A stretch of 64,000 nt of DNA, from positions 339,501 through 403,500 of the forward strand of contig JAIGNY010004302.1 in the NCBI GenBank assembly GCA_020152595.1, read 5' to 3'. How positions within the stretch are numbered: the stretch's first letter is position 1; each line of letters starts with the position of its first letter. The DNA comes from Chiridota heheva (Eukaryota; Echinodermata; Holothuroidea; Apodida; Chiridotidae). Below, piece after piece: positions 56,501 to 64,000 of the stretch. A program made the position numbers and the translations under genes. The notes under the pieces are model-generated. The model was not told the origin of the DNA. It searched no databases and saw only the letters and a list, made by a program, of their open reading frames with translations.

Positions 56501-59500
56501 GTCACCTACTATAGGTGTTACCCCAGCATGTTTTCATTCAAATGCTACCTTCCAAGTCTTGTGCCATTTTTAGTATTTTGCAACCAACGCCATCGGATCC
56601 TGTTGCTTTATTTAATGGCATCTAACTTAATTCACATTTTACAAACACTTCTGTGAGTAATTTGAAATAAAGGGAATTTAAATTATGACTGCGTTCATAC
56701 AGTGAGTATTCATAAGAACAATCATCAGACTTTGAACAATCTTTTGACACAATGGTTTCACCAACAGAAACAAAATAATTATTGAACTCATAAGCTACAT
56801 TTAGCATTTGACAAATTGAATGTCCGGATGCCCAGGGCAACTAAAATTTATGTCCAGGCAAGTTAATTTACAAGTTAATATGCCCACTGGGCAACCATAA
56901 ATTGATCCAAACTTAATTTTTTTTTTCTTTAAAAATTTAATTCATTACACAGATTATACTTACTACAATATAACTGATGGAAATTCCCAGAAAATAACTT
57001 AAATCAGACTTATATTGCATTTTTTGGAAGCCAAAATATTTTGCTATGTTACAAAATGATCTTAAACCTCACCATAACAACATCATACATGTACCCATAC
57101 ATAAGACATAAACATATATCGCGCACACACAAAACATATAATGTACAGATATATGATCCAGGCCACCAAAGCTGGTTAAACATATACGCAATGCATGCTG
57201 TTTTACTAGCGAGGCTTGCTCCTTTCAACCAATCATATCTCGGATAACAACAACGAGTGAACACACAATTACAATGACGGGGTCGTTGCCTGCGTATTCA
57301 GTTATGATAGTAACAATGCTATCACGAAATGCTTCATACGACCCGGATGAGAACACAGCTACAACGTACGGACAGACATAACATCAACAACCAAGTCAAT
57401 GTCCACGGCCTTTGATGTCCAGTTTTGGTGCACTGTCTACCCAACCCAGGTTCGAACCCAGGGCCTCATGGTCTGTAGACATGTATGATAACCGCTACAC
57501 CACAGTAGGTAGACTATCTCGTGTAAAATTTCTCATGCATATTTATATCCAGTCACTGTTTTTGGTGAGGTCTGTTCTGCTGCGTTAATGCACCACAAGC
57601 AATGGGTCCAAACCCATTCCATGTACACAATACAGTATCATACAGGGCATAGCATACGCTGCATATACTGTACTGTTACATGGCGAACTTGACCTGCCTT
57701 TGCCACGCCACTTGTTCATGCAAAGGTTAATTGAACTTTCGTGTTTCTTTTTGATTTTATGGAACCTGTTATTGCTTTATATTTGTAGAGGATATATGGA
57801 TTACAATTTCCAATGTTTTTTGGTGTAAGAGTCTTTTAATATTTATACAGCATTCTCAGTAAATATTGCCATAACAAATATTTTACCATAACGTGCATCC
57901 AATATTATCGTGATTATTGTTGGGCAGGTGGATTTTGCTTCCGAGTCAGCATTTATGCGCATGTGTCTGCCCGGCGGGCAAGTGAATTTTTAGGCAATTT
58001 TTCAAACGCTGGCTTACATTAAGTGGATCAGTAATCTCTATGCAAAATTTGTTGTGTATATTGGGAGTAGAGCTCAAACTCTTTGTGAGTTTTTCAAATT
58101 TCTTTTCTAAATCTCAGTCACAGTCTATTCCTAAAAGAATTTGATTAGAGTATGGTAAAGACTCAAAAATGTTTGGTCAGAAATTGATGCATTTCTTCAA
58201 AGAATTATGATATCGACATATAAAAGAAAAAAAGCTTTATAAAAGGAAATATCAAGGTCGCCCTGTAAAAATACAATATGTATACAGATTTGCAAACAAT
58301 TTGAATATTGATGCCTGAAATTTAAAAATACTGAGAATTGGTCAATCTTAAAGAAATAGTTTGCTCCTTTTACTGTTGATAATCAATTTTAAAGCAATTT
58401 ATTTAAAGGATTAGTTCAGTGGTCAAGCATGTACATGAAAGAGAACTTCAAAAGAAACAAAATGGTGAAGAAAGCATTCAAAAATCTTATTCGTCAAGGA
58501 GATATTTAAGTTTAAAGTTTGGCACTATTTGTGTAGAAACGACTAAAATCAGACTAGTTGTGACATCACAGCCTCAGATTCCTTAAAGTCTTTATGAATT
58601 CTATATTTTGTCCTGCAATTTTTGTGGTTTAAAAACCACTGGATATGTCAGTAAAACAGGATCTCGTTGGATAATTATAATCTACAACCTGAAGAAACTT
58701 TAAGGAAAAATAATTCAAATAATAAAAAAAGTAAATAAATTTTCTTTAAATACATTAACAACTGTGAGGATTAGGGAGCCAACTTTAGATAGTAGACTTA
58801 CTACATCAGCCATTTCTACACAGATACGACAGAGCTTTAAACCTGAACATCTCCTTAACGGAATAAGATATCGAGGTAGTTACTTCCTCATTTTGTTTCT
58901 CTTTAAGTCCTATCGCCTGACCACTGAGTGAAACGCTGCCTCTACACCTCCATATACCAAGAATAATGGGAACAAACATTCTTTTTTTCCTTTGTATATG
59001 TGTAGCTTGAATGGTAAGTTGACAAGTGTTTTGATTATTTTGTTGTCATTTATAAAATGTAGAAATAGTTATCCAGCATTGTTAAGGGAATTTTAACATT
59101 AACGTTTTCAGTGTTTTTTTAATTTCGAACATTGTAGATACCTCTTTATGTCAACTCTATGTTCACTTTGCATCTTTGGTTGCAAATAGTTTGTGAAATG
59201 AAAATACAATCATACTCATTTTCTAGGAACTTGTTTTACTACTCACTTGGATATGTAAAGCAAAGCATAACTTACAGAGGAGGCGCTTCTACGTATTCTT
59301 CAAACCAAAGCTGCTGCATCTTCGTCGTAATAGACTTCTGCTTCCTTTAAAAAAAGAATATTGCAATGTTTTACAACATACTTTCATTGGAATAACATAC
59401 ATAAGAACATTTTAACGTCAAGCAAAGCTGAGACTTGGAGGACACTGCTACCACAAAGAAAGGACAAACCTTTATCAACAACTGCTTAAGAAGAATCCTT

Positions 59501-62371
59501 AGGATCCACTGGCTAGAAATGATGGGGGTGGATTGAGCCAGTCCATTGCGGATTAACTCCGCAGCAGTGCTGGTACTCATTTTACAGCTGAGTGCACTGG
59601 AGCAAGTAGAGTGTCTTGCTTGACCCTTACTCTACCAGGGCTCTAAAAAAAAAGCGAGCCCAATTTTCGTAACTTTTTTTTTTCATATGCATTTTTGACA
59701 ACTTTCCTTTCATTACAAGTTTGGTTGGAATAGAGGCTAAGATATTTATCTTTTGAGTAATGAAAGCCAATTTAGGAAATATTGGACAAAAATATTCAAA
59801 TTAAACAATTTTTGGCTAAATTTGGTCAACAAATGGTCAATCTTTGCACAAATATAACTTCTTGTCAATATTGAAAACAGAGATTTGTGTTACATATCTA
59901 GATTCTTCATGAAATTTCCTTTCCAATGATACTAATCTATAATTTTTAGAAACATACCAGAACTCGTGTTCATGGTAGGCATGCATCTGCTTGACCTCGA
60001 GGGTTGCCATGTCAACCAGAGTTGTCGGAAAGCGACTTAACACCATGGAAGGGATACTTTCATCAAGGTTGAAAGACTCCTGAAAGAGATGAAAGATGAG
60101 AAATGAATTGCAGATAGACATCTCGAGGTTAACGATGTATGGCAGCACTGAGCAAATAAAACTTTACCCCAAGGATAAAATTTTTCTATGTTACTCTAAA
60201 TCTTATCCTTCTATTGATAAATTTGTTTCTTTGGTTTGTTGTAAAAATTCTACTTTATGAACAATTTAGTTCAATTTATTTTCCTTTCAATTAGGAGATG
60301 CCAAGAGCTTCAAGAAATTTTGTGAATGACATTTATCTTTTGCTTGTTGTATACACCAAGGGCTATATTAGGCATAATTATTTGACTCCACCTTTTTTTC
60401 TTATTCAACAAGTCATTTGCATTTAAGTTATTATATGAACTGACACTTTAATACATAGTATGCTCAATCAGTGACTGTGATAGCTAGGATGAGACTTCTT
60501 ATTGAGCTTATGGGATGTCATGTGAGACATAGGGTGGGATGCCATGTGGGATGCCGTGTGGGACATGGGGTGGGATGCCATGTAGAACAGGGTGGAATGC
60601 CACATAGGATATATGGTGGAATGCCATGCAGGACATAGGGTGGATTGCCATGAGGTGGAATGTCATGTGGGACACGGGATGATATGGGATGTCATGTAGG
60701 ACATGGCGTCCCACCCCATTTCAACAAGTCATTTGCATAGAAGTTATTATATGAACTGACACTTTCATACATAATTTGCTCAATCAGGGACTGTGATAGC
60801 TAGGATGAGACCCCTTATGGAGCCTATGGGATGTCATGTGGGACATGGGGTGGGATGCCATGTGGGACATGGAATGGGATGCCATGTGGGACATGGGGTG
60901 GGATGCCATGTTGAACAGGGTAGAATGCCATGTGGGCCATGGTGGGATGCCATGAGTAACACAGAGTGTGACATAGGTTGGGATGCCATGTGTGACATAA
61001 GGTAGGATGCCATATGTGACATAAGGTAGGATGCCATTAGTGACATAGGGTAGGAGGCTATGTGGGACATAAGGTAGGAGACCATGGGGACATGGGATGT
61101 GATGCCATGTATGACATAAAGTAGGATGTCATTGGGACATTAGAAGGGATACCATGTGGAACATATGGTGGGATGCTATGTGGAACATCAGGTGGGAAGC
61201 CACTGATGTGAGACACAGGGAGGGATGCCATGTGGGACATAGGGAGGGATGTCATGTGGTACATATGCTTGGATTAATGTGGGACATACATGTAAGATGG
61301 GATCCAAGTGGGTCATAGTGTGAGATGCCATGTGGGACATATGGTGGAATGCCATGTGTGACATACGGTGGAATGCCATGTGAGACACTGTATGGTGGTT
61401 TGCCATGTGGGAGATATGGTGGAATGCCATGTGGGACAAGGCATGGAATGTCATGTGGGACATGAGGTGGGATGTCATTTTGTACATGGGATGTGGGACA
61501 TAGGGTGGAATTCCATGTGGGTCATAGGATGGGATGCCCTGCGGGACATATGATGGAATGCCACGTGGGACATGGGATGTCATGTGGGACATGAGGTGGG
61601 ATGCCATGTGGAAGATATGGTGGAATGCCATGTGGGACATGGGATGGGATGCCATGTGGGATGCCATGTGGGATGCCATGTGGGACATGGAGTGAGATGC
61701 CATGTGGTACATAAGATGCCATGTGGGACTAAGTGTGAGATGCCATTTTTGAAATTGGCCAGGTCATATAGTATGGGTGTCAATTTGCATGGGCATGCGA
61801 ACCATGACGGTATTTACCGTTCTAGTTCAACTTCGAAAGTGTTTCAAAGAGTTCTATCACTGTTCAGTTAAAGGAAGAAAATATTTCATGCGTTGAAGGG
61901 GAACAATTATGTCAAAACTTAAGGCTATACTGCATATGCATTTAAAGTACAAAACATGGACTTAATTACTCTTATAGTTTGTACAATTTAATATTATTGT
62001 TACTCTAGGAAATTGCATTTCTTGATAAGTGACAGTAACCGTCTGATGGGATCAAGACAGGAATTCTGAAAAGTTTGTTATGGCAAACTCAACACTCTAA
62101 AGTAAATGCATACTGCTGTATTGTAAATAATCTCATGAGAGTACATCTGAAGAAAGTTGTGAAAAGTATTTTTTAATTTGTTAAAAAATATATTTCAACA
62201 AATGGAGCAAGACTGAACAGTTTAATGTTAAACATTTCATGCGATTACCTTTAAGAATCCTTGCAGCAGGAGGTCTTGTCGATATTTTTGGTTGGTTGTG
62301 TCTTCATTTGTAAGAAGGACGGAACACTGGCGACCACTGGGACACAAAAACAGACCCAGAGTTTGTAACAT
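44353..62371 (-). CDS. Unrecognised conserved-looking protein, C-terminal six exons, 5' partial
   Basis: Minus-strand exons 62249-62371, 59958-60079, 59276-59344, 47185-47242, 45379-45488 and 44353-44554 join in one frame (228 codons with TGA). Every junction uses GT-AG and every split codon matches: TG|G, CT|A and AC|G. The joined protein contains MLQTLGLFLCPSGRQCSVLL, SRFPTTLVDMATLEV, MHAYHEHEFW, HPETLVGTFQKEMFLLHPIG and NFWIVIAERKTC. It is soluble-looking, without membrane segments. I do not recognise the family and give no function. Upstream exons lie beyond 62371, possibly outside the window. The stop in the last exon is not certain: a GTATGT inside it could be a donor. Confidence 0.72.
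44947..45091. repeat. 22-bp tandem array, seven units
   Basis: AAATTTGGTAAAATCATTGG units with A runs of varying length, in the intron between exons 5 and 6 of the unknown gene. Confidence 0.92.
45379..45488 (-). CDS. Unknown gene, exon 5
   Basis: Acceptor is TTCTCTTTGTCGGAAG, slightly weak; donor GTAAGT. Thirty-six codons plus AC: MFLLHPIGGIREAHLQQFMR, then ILDRKAFAVIKYVEDE. Joining to exon 6 gives ACG (Thr). Confidence 0.78.
45783..46040 (+). pseudogene. RTE-like LINE ORF2 C-terminal fragment
   Basis: In frame from 45787: RRQWKFIGHILGQGSSNDCK, SSPEGRRKQGRPITTYR, VEKERVETGWRTWAEARVTA, EWRSLVKALCAT. This is the common C-terminal motif of RTE/CR1-type LINE proteins (WIGHVLR, PEG.RKRGRP..T, W..LV.ALCATRHEEDR). 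The rest of the element is absent. Its last codons seed the 43-bp array that follows. Confidence 0.85.
46010..46870. repeat. 43-bp minisatellite derived from a LINE tail, about 20 units
   Basis: The unit contains GAGGCCCTATGTGCCACCAA and GCATGCGGAGGATAGGTGAG. In the parent frame it encodes EALCAPKHAEDR followed by TGA, the end of the LINE protein just upstream. 43 is not a multiple of three, so frames rotate. Units vary by single bases and small indels. Confidence 0.93.
47185..47242 (-). CDS. Unknown gene, exon 4
   Basis: Acceptor TTTTGTCTTACAG; donor GTAAGT. 58 bases: one base completing Leu, then LQFNQVIHPETLVGTFQKE. The intron to exon 3 is about 12 kb and holds most of the transposons of this region. 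Confidence 0.75.
47381..47925 (-). mobile_element. RNase H LINE 3' fragment, minus strand
   Basis: Starts with the inverted tail (GTTTGTTTGTTTGGTGAGGC) and runs into the ORF2 C-terminus (minus-strand LCNNCHCPLTALIDCPLY). Just after it, GCTGGTACTCATTTTACAGC at about 47907 also occurs at about 49707 and 59567, a separate SINE-like repeat. Confidence 0.7.
48105..48214. mobile_element. TTAA-flanked MITE (piggyBac-like), duplicated copy 1
   Basis: ACCCCTACTCTACCACG ... GGTAGAGCAAGGG between TTAA at 48105-48108 and 48211-48214. About 102 bp; homologous to 55226-55326. Confidence 0.7.
48290..48690 (-). mobile_element. Second RNase H LINE subfamily, 3' fragment, minus strand
   Basis: TTTAACGGCACCGCGACAGT is the inverted 3' end; inward, the minus strand in the duplicate (50285-50542) encodes PLCPTCNTDLSIKHIFVTCP, the cysteine motif at the end of such LINE proteins. 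Duplicated at 50090-50545. Confidence 0.65.
48852..49395. repeat. 16-bp minisatellite, first block, about 34 units
   Basis: Unit AAAACAAGTAACGGTC with variants GACGGTC, GACAGTC and GCCAGTC. Ends exactly at the breakpoint of the 1.8-kb duplication. Confidence 0.95.
49909..50009. mobile_element. TTAA-flanked MITE, duplicated copy 2
   Basis: CCCGTACTCTACCACGCGG ... GGTAGAGTAAGGG after TTAA at 49905-49908; the right flank has decayed to GTAA. Confidence 0.7.
50655..53103. repeat. 16-bp minisatellite, second block, about 150 units
   Basis: Same unit as 48852-49395. Variants cluster: AACGGTC runs alternate with GACGGTC and GACAGTC runs, and a GGCC version groups near 51730-51830 and 52440-52510. 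Groups of units recur in the same order, so expansion copied blocks as well as single units. Confidence 0.95.
53340..54765 (-). mobile_element. CR1-like LINE, minus strand, 3' half
   Basis: Minus-strand reading gives a C-terminal piece at 53598-53834 (TFNAYVLLHIQYCFTVWENC) and, at 54578-54760, a reverse-transcriptase piece with the catalytic box YADDT followed by SLKSVDKWIQNDKLVLNLKR. Both are typical of the CR1 group. Many stops and frameshifts; not active. The 5' half continues beyond the inserted plus-strand LINE at about 56050-56850. Confidence 0.75.
54768..56050 (+). mobile_element. CR1/L2-like LINE 3' fragment, plus strand, inserted in another LINE
   Basis: Encodes the usual C-terminus: VRSLILSQLDYGNSLLSS, RLQRLQNRAARMIF, LRILHWLPIQQRIDFKILLH and LGQRLWNNLPIAI. 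A stop interrupts near 54852. The frame FKKAL is cut at 55222 by a TTAA insertion and resumes after 55818 with KTHLFPTD and a stop. A 3' end of CR1/L2 type (TGTAAAGCTCCTCAATCC, then TATATAAATAAG) lies near 55992-56035. It sits inside the minus-strand LINE. Confidence 0.82.
55226..55814. mobile_element. Three TTAA-flanked piggyBac-like MITEs in a 245-bp tandem
   Basis: MITEs at 55226-55326, 55471-55571 and 55716-55814 have terminal inverted repeats CCCTTACTCTACCA/TGGTAGAGTAAGGG and TTAA on both sides (55222, 55327, 55467, 55572, 55712, 55815). The 136-base spacers at 55331-55466 and 55576-55711 look identical. TTAA duplication and a CCC start are hallmarks of piggyBac-type elements. The third copy is slightly decayed (CCTTCACTTTACCACGG). 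Confidence 0.85.
56050..56850 (-). mobile_element. CR1-like LINE, minus strand, 5' part of the interrupted copy
   Basis: Minus-strand 55972-56190 reads FSSFLQERHDFVANKGAVSD, then KNISTGVQQGLTRGP: the reverse-transcriptase motif that normally reads GVPQGS..GP. 56622-56840 reads YEFNNYFVSVGETIVSK, the segment before the polymerase in CR1 proteins. Together with 53340-54765 it forms one element split by the plus-strand insertion. Confidence 0.75.
56851..57436. other. Intron of the unknown gene, no gene seen
   Basis: AT-rich; no exon or repeat recognised. GCCCAGGGCAAC and GCCCACTGGGCAACC at about 56830-56895 and GCCCGGCGGGCAAGTG near 57971 are similar GC-rich islets. Confidence 0.35.
57437..57512 (-). 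tRNA. tRNA-like gene or pseudogene (anticodon arm imperfect)
   Basis: 76 bases on the minus strand. The acceptor ends CTACCTA/TGGGTAG pair over seven positions with one wobble. The D-arm A box is GTGTAGCGGTTATCA and the T region GGGTTCGAACCC. The anticodon stem has four pairs and a mismatch; its loop CTACAGA would give anticodon ACA. The T loop is one base off standard. It could be a real divergent tRNA, a pseudogene or a SINE head; the last two are likelier. No CCA end and no clear T-run terminator were seen. Confidence 0.45.
57513..59275. other. Intron of the unknown gene with dispersed repeats
   Basis: 58020-58420 relates to 1375-1960 and 42450-43030 (ATGGTAAAGACTCAAAA, GATGCCTGAAA). 58430-58620 is the inverted relative of 22486-22610 and 32030-32130. 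58725-58885 repeats 4870-5065. No coding exon was recognised. Confidence 0.5.
59276..59344 (-). CDS. Unknown gene, exon 3
   Basis: Acceptor TTCTTTTTTTAAAG; donor GTAAGT. 69 bases: one base completing Trp, 22 codons (KQKSITTKMQQLWFEEYVEA and PP), two bases of Leu. Confidence 0.78.
59500..59640. repeat. SINE-like repeat joined to a MITE start
   Basis: GCTGGTACTCATTTTACAGC with GAGTGCACTGGAGCAAGT is shared with about 47907 and 49707. CCCTTACTCTACCAGGGC at 59625 looks like a truncated end of the TTAA MITE family. Confidence 0.55.
59958..60079 (-). CDS. Unknown gene, exon 2
   Basis: Acceptor TCATCTCTTTCAG; donor GTATGT. Forty codons plus TG. ESFNLDESIPSMVLSRFPTT, then LVDMATLEVKQMHAYHEHEF. Codons read without stops and the split Trp codon is completed in exon 3. 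Confidence 0.78.
60340..61830 (+). mobile_element. Modular head-array element, copy 3
   Basis: Head B at about 60350-60520 (GGCTATATTAGGCATAATTA, GACTCCACC), a short array (60525-60715), a second head B that lacks its first part (60715-60835), a long array (60840-61740), then the tail (61745-61825) ending with CATGACGGTATTTACCGTT. Head A is absent. It lies in the intron between exons 1 and 2 of the unknown gene, opposite in strand. Confidence 0.7.
60525..61740. repeat. 24-bp diverged array of element copy 3
   Basis: Units of about 24 bp with GGGATGCCATGTGGGACAT; more diverged than the 22-bp arrays, with many CATAGGGT/CATAAGGT variants. This looks like the ancestral unit length, and the 22-bp arrays are likely derived. 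Confidence 0.88.
61830..62248. other. Intron of the unknown gene, no feature seen
   Basis: AT-rich intron following the element tail; no repeat or exon recognised. Confidence 0.35.
62249..62371 (-). CDS. Unknown gene, exon 1 of those visible
   Basis: Acceptor CATTTTCCTCTCAG precedes 62371 on the minus strand; donor GTAATC follows 62249. Forty-one codons in phase 0, from MLQTLGLFLCPSGRQC to KYRQDLLLQGFLK. Being phase 0 with an acceptor, it is internal even though it begins with ATG. Confidence 0.75.
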
Positions 62372-64000
62372 CTGAGAGGAAAATGAAGGAAAATACATTT
62401 ACAGGTCTACGTAGATTTAGCAATTTCTATATTATTTGAAAGAGTATGAAAATCAATCTGGGCAGATCAGTTCTTGAATTTTGAAAATCGCATTTTTACT
62501 TTTTTTATCAGGTGGATGATCAAAGTTTGATCAATTTGTAATCTAAGCTACATTTATAACTGGGCAGACAGCTCAAAATCTTTACATAATCCTTTAACTT
62601 CGTCGTCGTAGATCCATCATGGCGTGCAATGCTGTTTGATGCCTTGCTTGACCGATGTTTTCCACAACACCCTGTCCATAGCATTCAATTTTATCGTCCG
62701 CACACTTCTACCAATGCTTGTCTTCACTTCATTGATCCATTTTTTTTTTTTGCCTTGTTCTTTCACTCAACCTTCCATATATAATTTCTCAAGATTGTCA
62801 CCACCCCTTTAAAAGGAGACATAAATTCTGATACAACCCTTACTTCATATGATAGAGGATAAAAACATAATAAACTTCCCAAAACAGCACGTGCAAATCT
62901 TATTCCTATCCCAAGCTTTTCATGTTTGAAGCGGACACATGGAGGCTGTCATTTTGCTTAAATTTGTATTGAAATATTGTGCATGATGACATAATTTCCC
63001 CAACAGAAACATATATGTTATAATGTATTTCTTTATAAATGTAATTCAAGTTTTTATTCCATAATGATGTGACACAAAGTTTCAACAGTATGTTTTGATA
63101 ATTTCATTTGTACACAAAAATGTCCTTGACCCTTACAAAAGAAAAACAATTTTTCATGAGCTAGAAAACTTGAGGTATATTATAAAGAAATACAAAGCAT
63201 TCCAACATCCTGCTGGGCTGATGACATCATAATCTGCAAGTTTTAAAATCAAAATGGCGTCTCCTATGGTACTATTTAGTAGAAACAATAAAGTTTTTAA
63301 TAATTTTAATAAATGTGTTAGATTGCTTCGGGAGGTATGGAACTTGGTCAGGACATTTCTTATTTTTAATTCTATCATATGAAATAAGGATTATGTCAGA
63401 CTTTATGTCAGACTTTATGTCTCCTTTAACTTACTTGATTAAAATACTTAACTATCATTAAACAGAAGCAAAAGTGGCTCAATTTACTGGCAATAATGGA
63501 GGTAATATGGATCATGTGATTTAACTGGGTTCTATTTTCGGTAAATCACAGTGTAACCCGAGTGATATATCGGTATCAGAAATTTATAATTCCGATGAAC
63601 CTTAAAGCATTCATGAAAATTAATAACATTAGTAAAGGCACTGCTTAAAAATTTGGCCTGCAATTTTCAAACAACAATTTGACCACATCATTCCAAAAAA
63701 TTAACTTTGCATCATAACATTGAGGTATAAATAGTTCTATGCTCATATTTCATTCCACATTTCCCCAGCAGCAAAGACAAACAATGCCAGCATTGATTAC
63801 AGTTACTACTTATATTACAAAGGATTACCATTATATTCAGATGTGTGTAACTAAAAATATCATGTAACACCAGTGGGAGTAGTTGTTATCTTGAAGGAGC
63901 TTTGGAGAGGTGAAACTGTATAGTTTTGTGGTTTGAGAAACAAAGAAATATATAACTTTTTCTTCGACAAGCCCTGCTCCATTCGAGGGCAGGTTGAGAT
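62372..64000. other. Upstream intron of the unknown gene, no exon found
   Basis: 62450-62600 is another member of the dispersed repeat at 42590-42720 (ATCAAAGTTTGATCAA, ACTGGGC.GACAGCTCAAAAT). Direct repeat GACTTTATGTCAGACTTTAT at about 63398. The exon preceding 62371 was not recognised and probably lies beyond the window. Confidence 0.4.

Overview
This is animal nuclear DNA: AT-rich, intron-rich and repeat-rich, with GT-AG introns and animal-type retrotransposons. The transposon mix (RNase H-bearing non-LTR elements, CR1/L2-like and RTE-like tails, a DIRS-like tyrosine-recombinase element, MITEs) and a mucolipin channel gene suggest a marine invertebrate, possibly a hemichordate, echinoderm or lancelet. 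The species is inference only.

Two host genes can be read, both only by joining exons. On the + strand, seven exons between 2851 and 21250 encode the C-terminal ~326 residues of a mucolipin (TRPML) cation channel, from TM2 through the pore to the stop codon; the 5' exons lie outside the window or were not found. On the - strand, six exons between 62371 and 44353 join in phase into a ~227-residue C-terminal fragment of a protein I do not recognise. The genes converge, separated by about 23 kb of repeats.

Layout: 1-2850 is non-coding with old repeats, a 56-bp LINE insertion and a tRNA-like remnant. 2851-21250 is the mucolipin gene; its introns hold tandem arrays (22, 28, ~154, 39 and 42 bp units), an RNase H LINE of about 3 kb lacking its reverse transcriptase, shorter LINE copies and MITEs. 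21250-32400 holds a broken DIRS-like element (24.3-29.4 kb) with a twin-primed LINE inside it, and further repeats. 32403-38390 is a ~6 kb GC-rich minisatellite. 39.76-41.53 kb and 60.34-61.83 kb are copies of a modular 'head plus array' element that also occurs at 3.1-4.6 kb. 44353-62371 is the unknown gene; one of its introns (47.2-59.3 kb) has swallowed a duplicated 1.8-kb block, a 16-bp minisatellite, CR1-like LINEs and TTAA-flanked MITEs.

The main signal of the window is tandem-array birth inside mobile elements: the same slot of one element holds about two units in one copy and about 57 in another, a LINE's coding tail and stop codon have become a 43-bp satellite, and several arrays keep every reading frame open, giving long but spurious ORFs.
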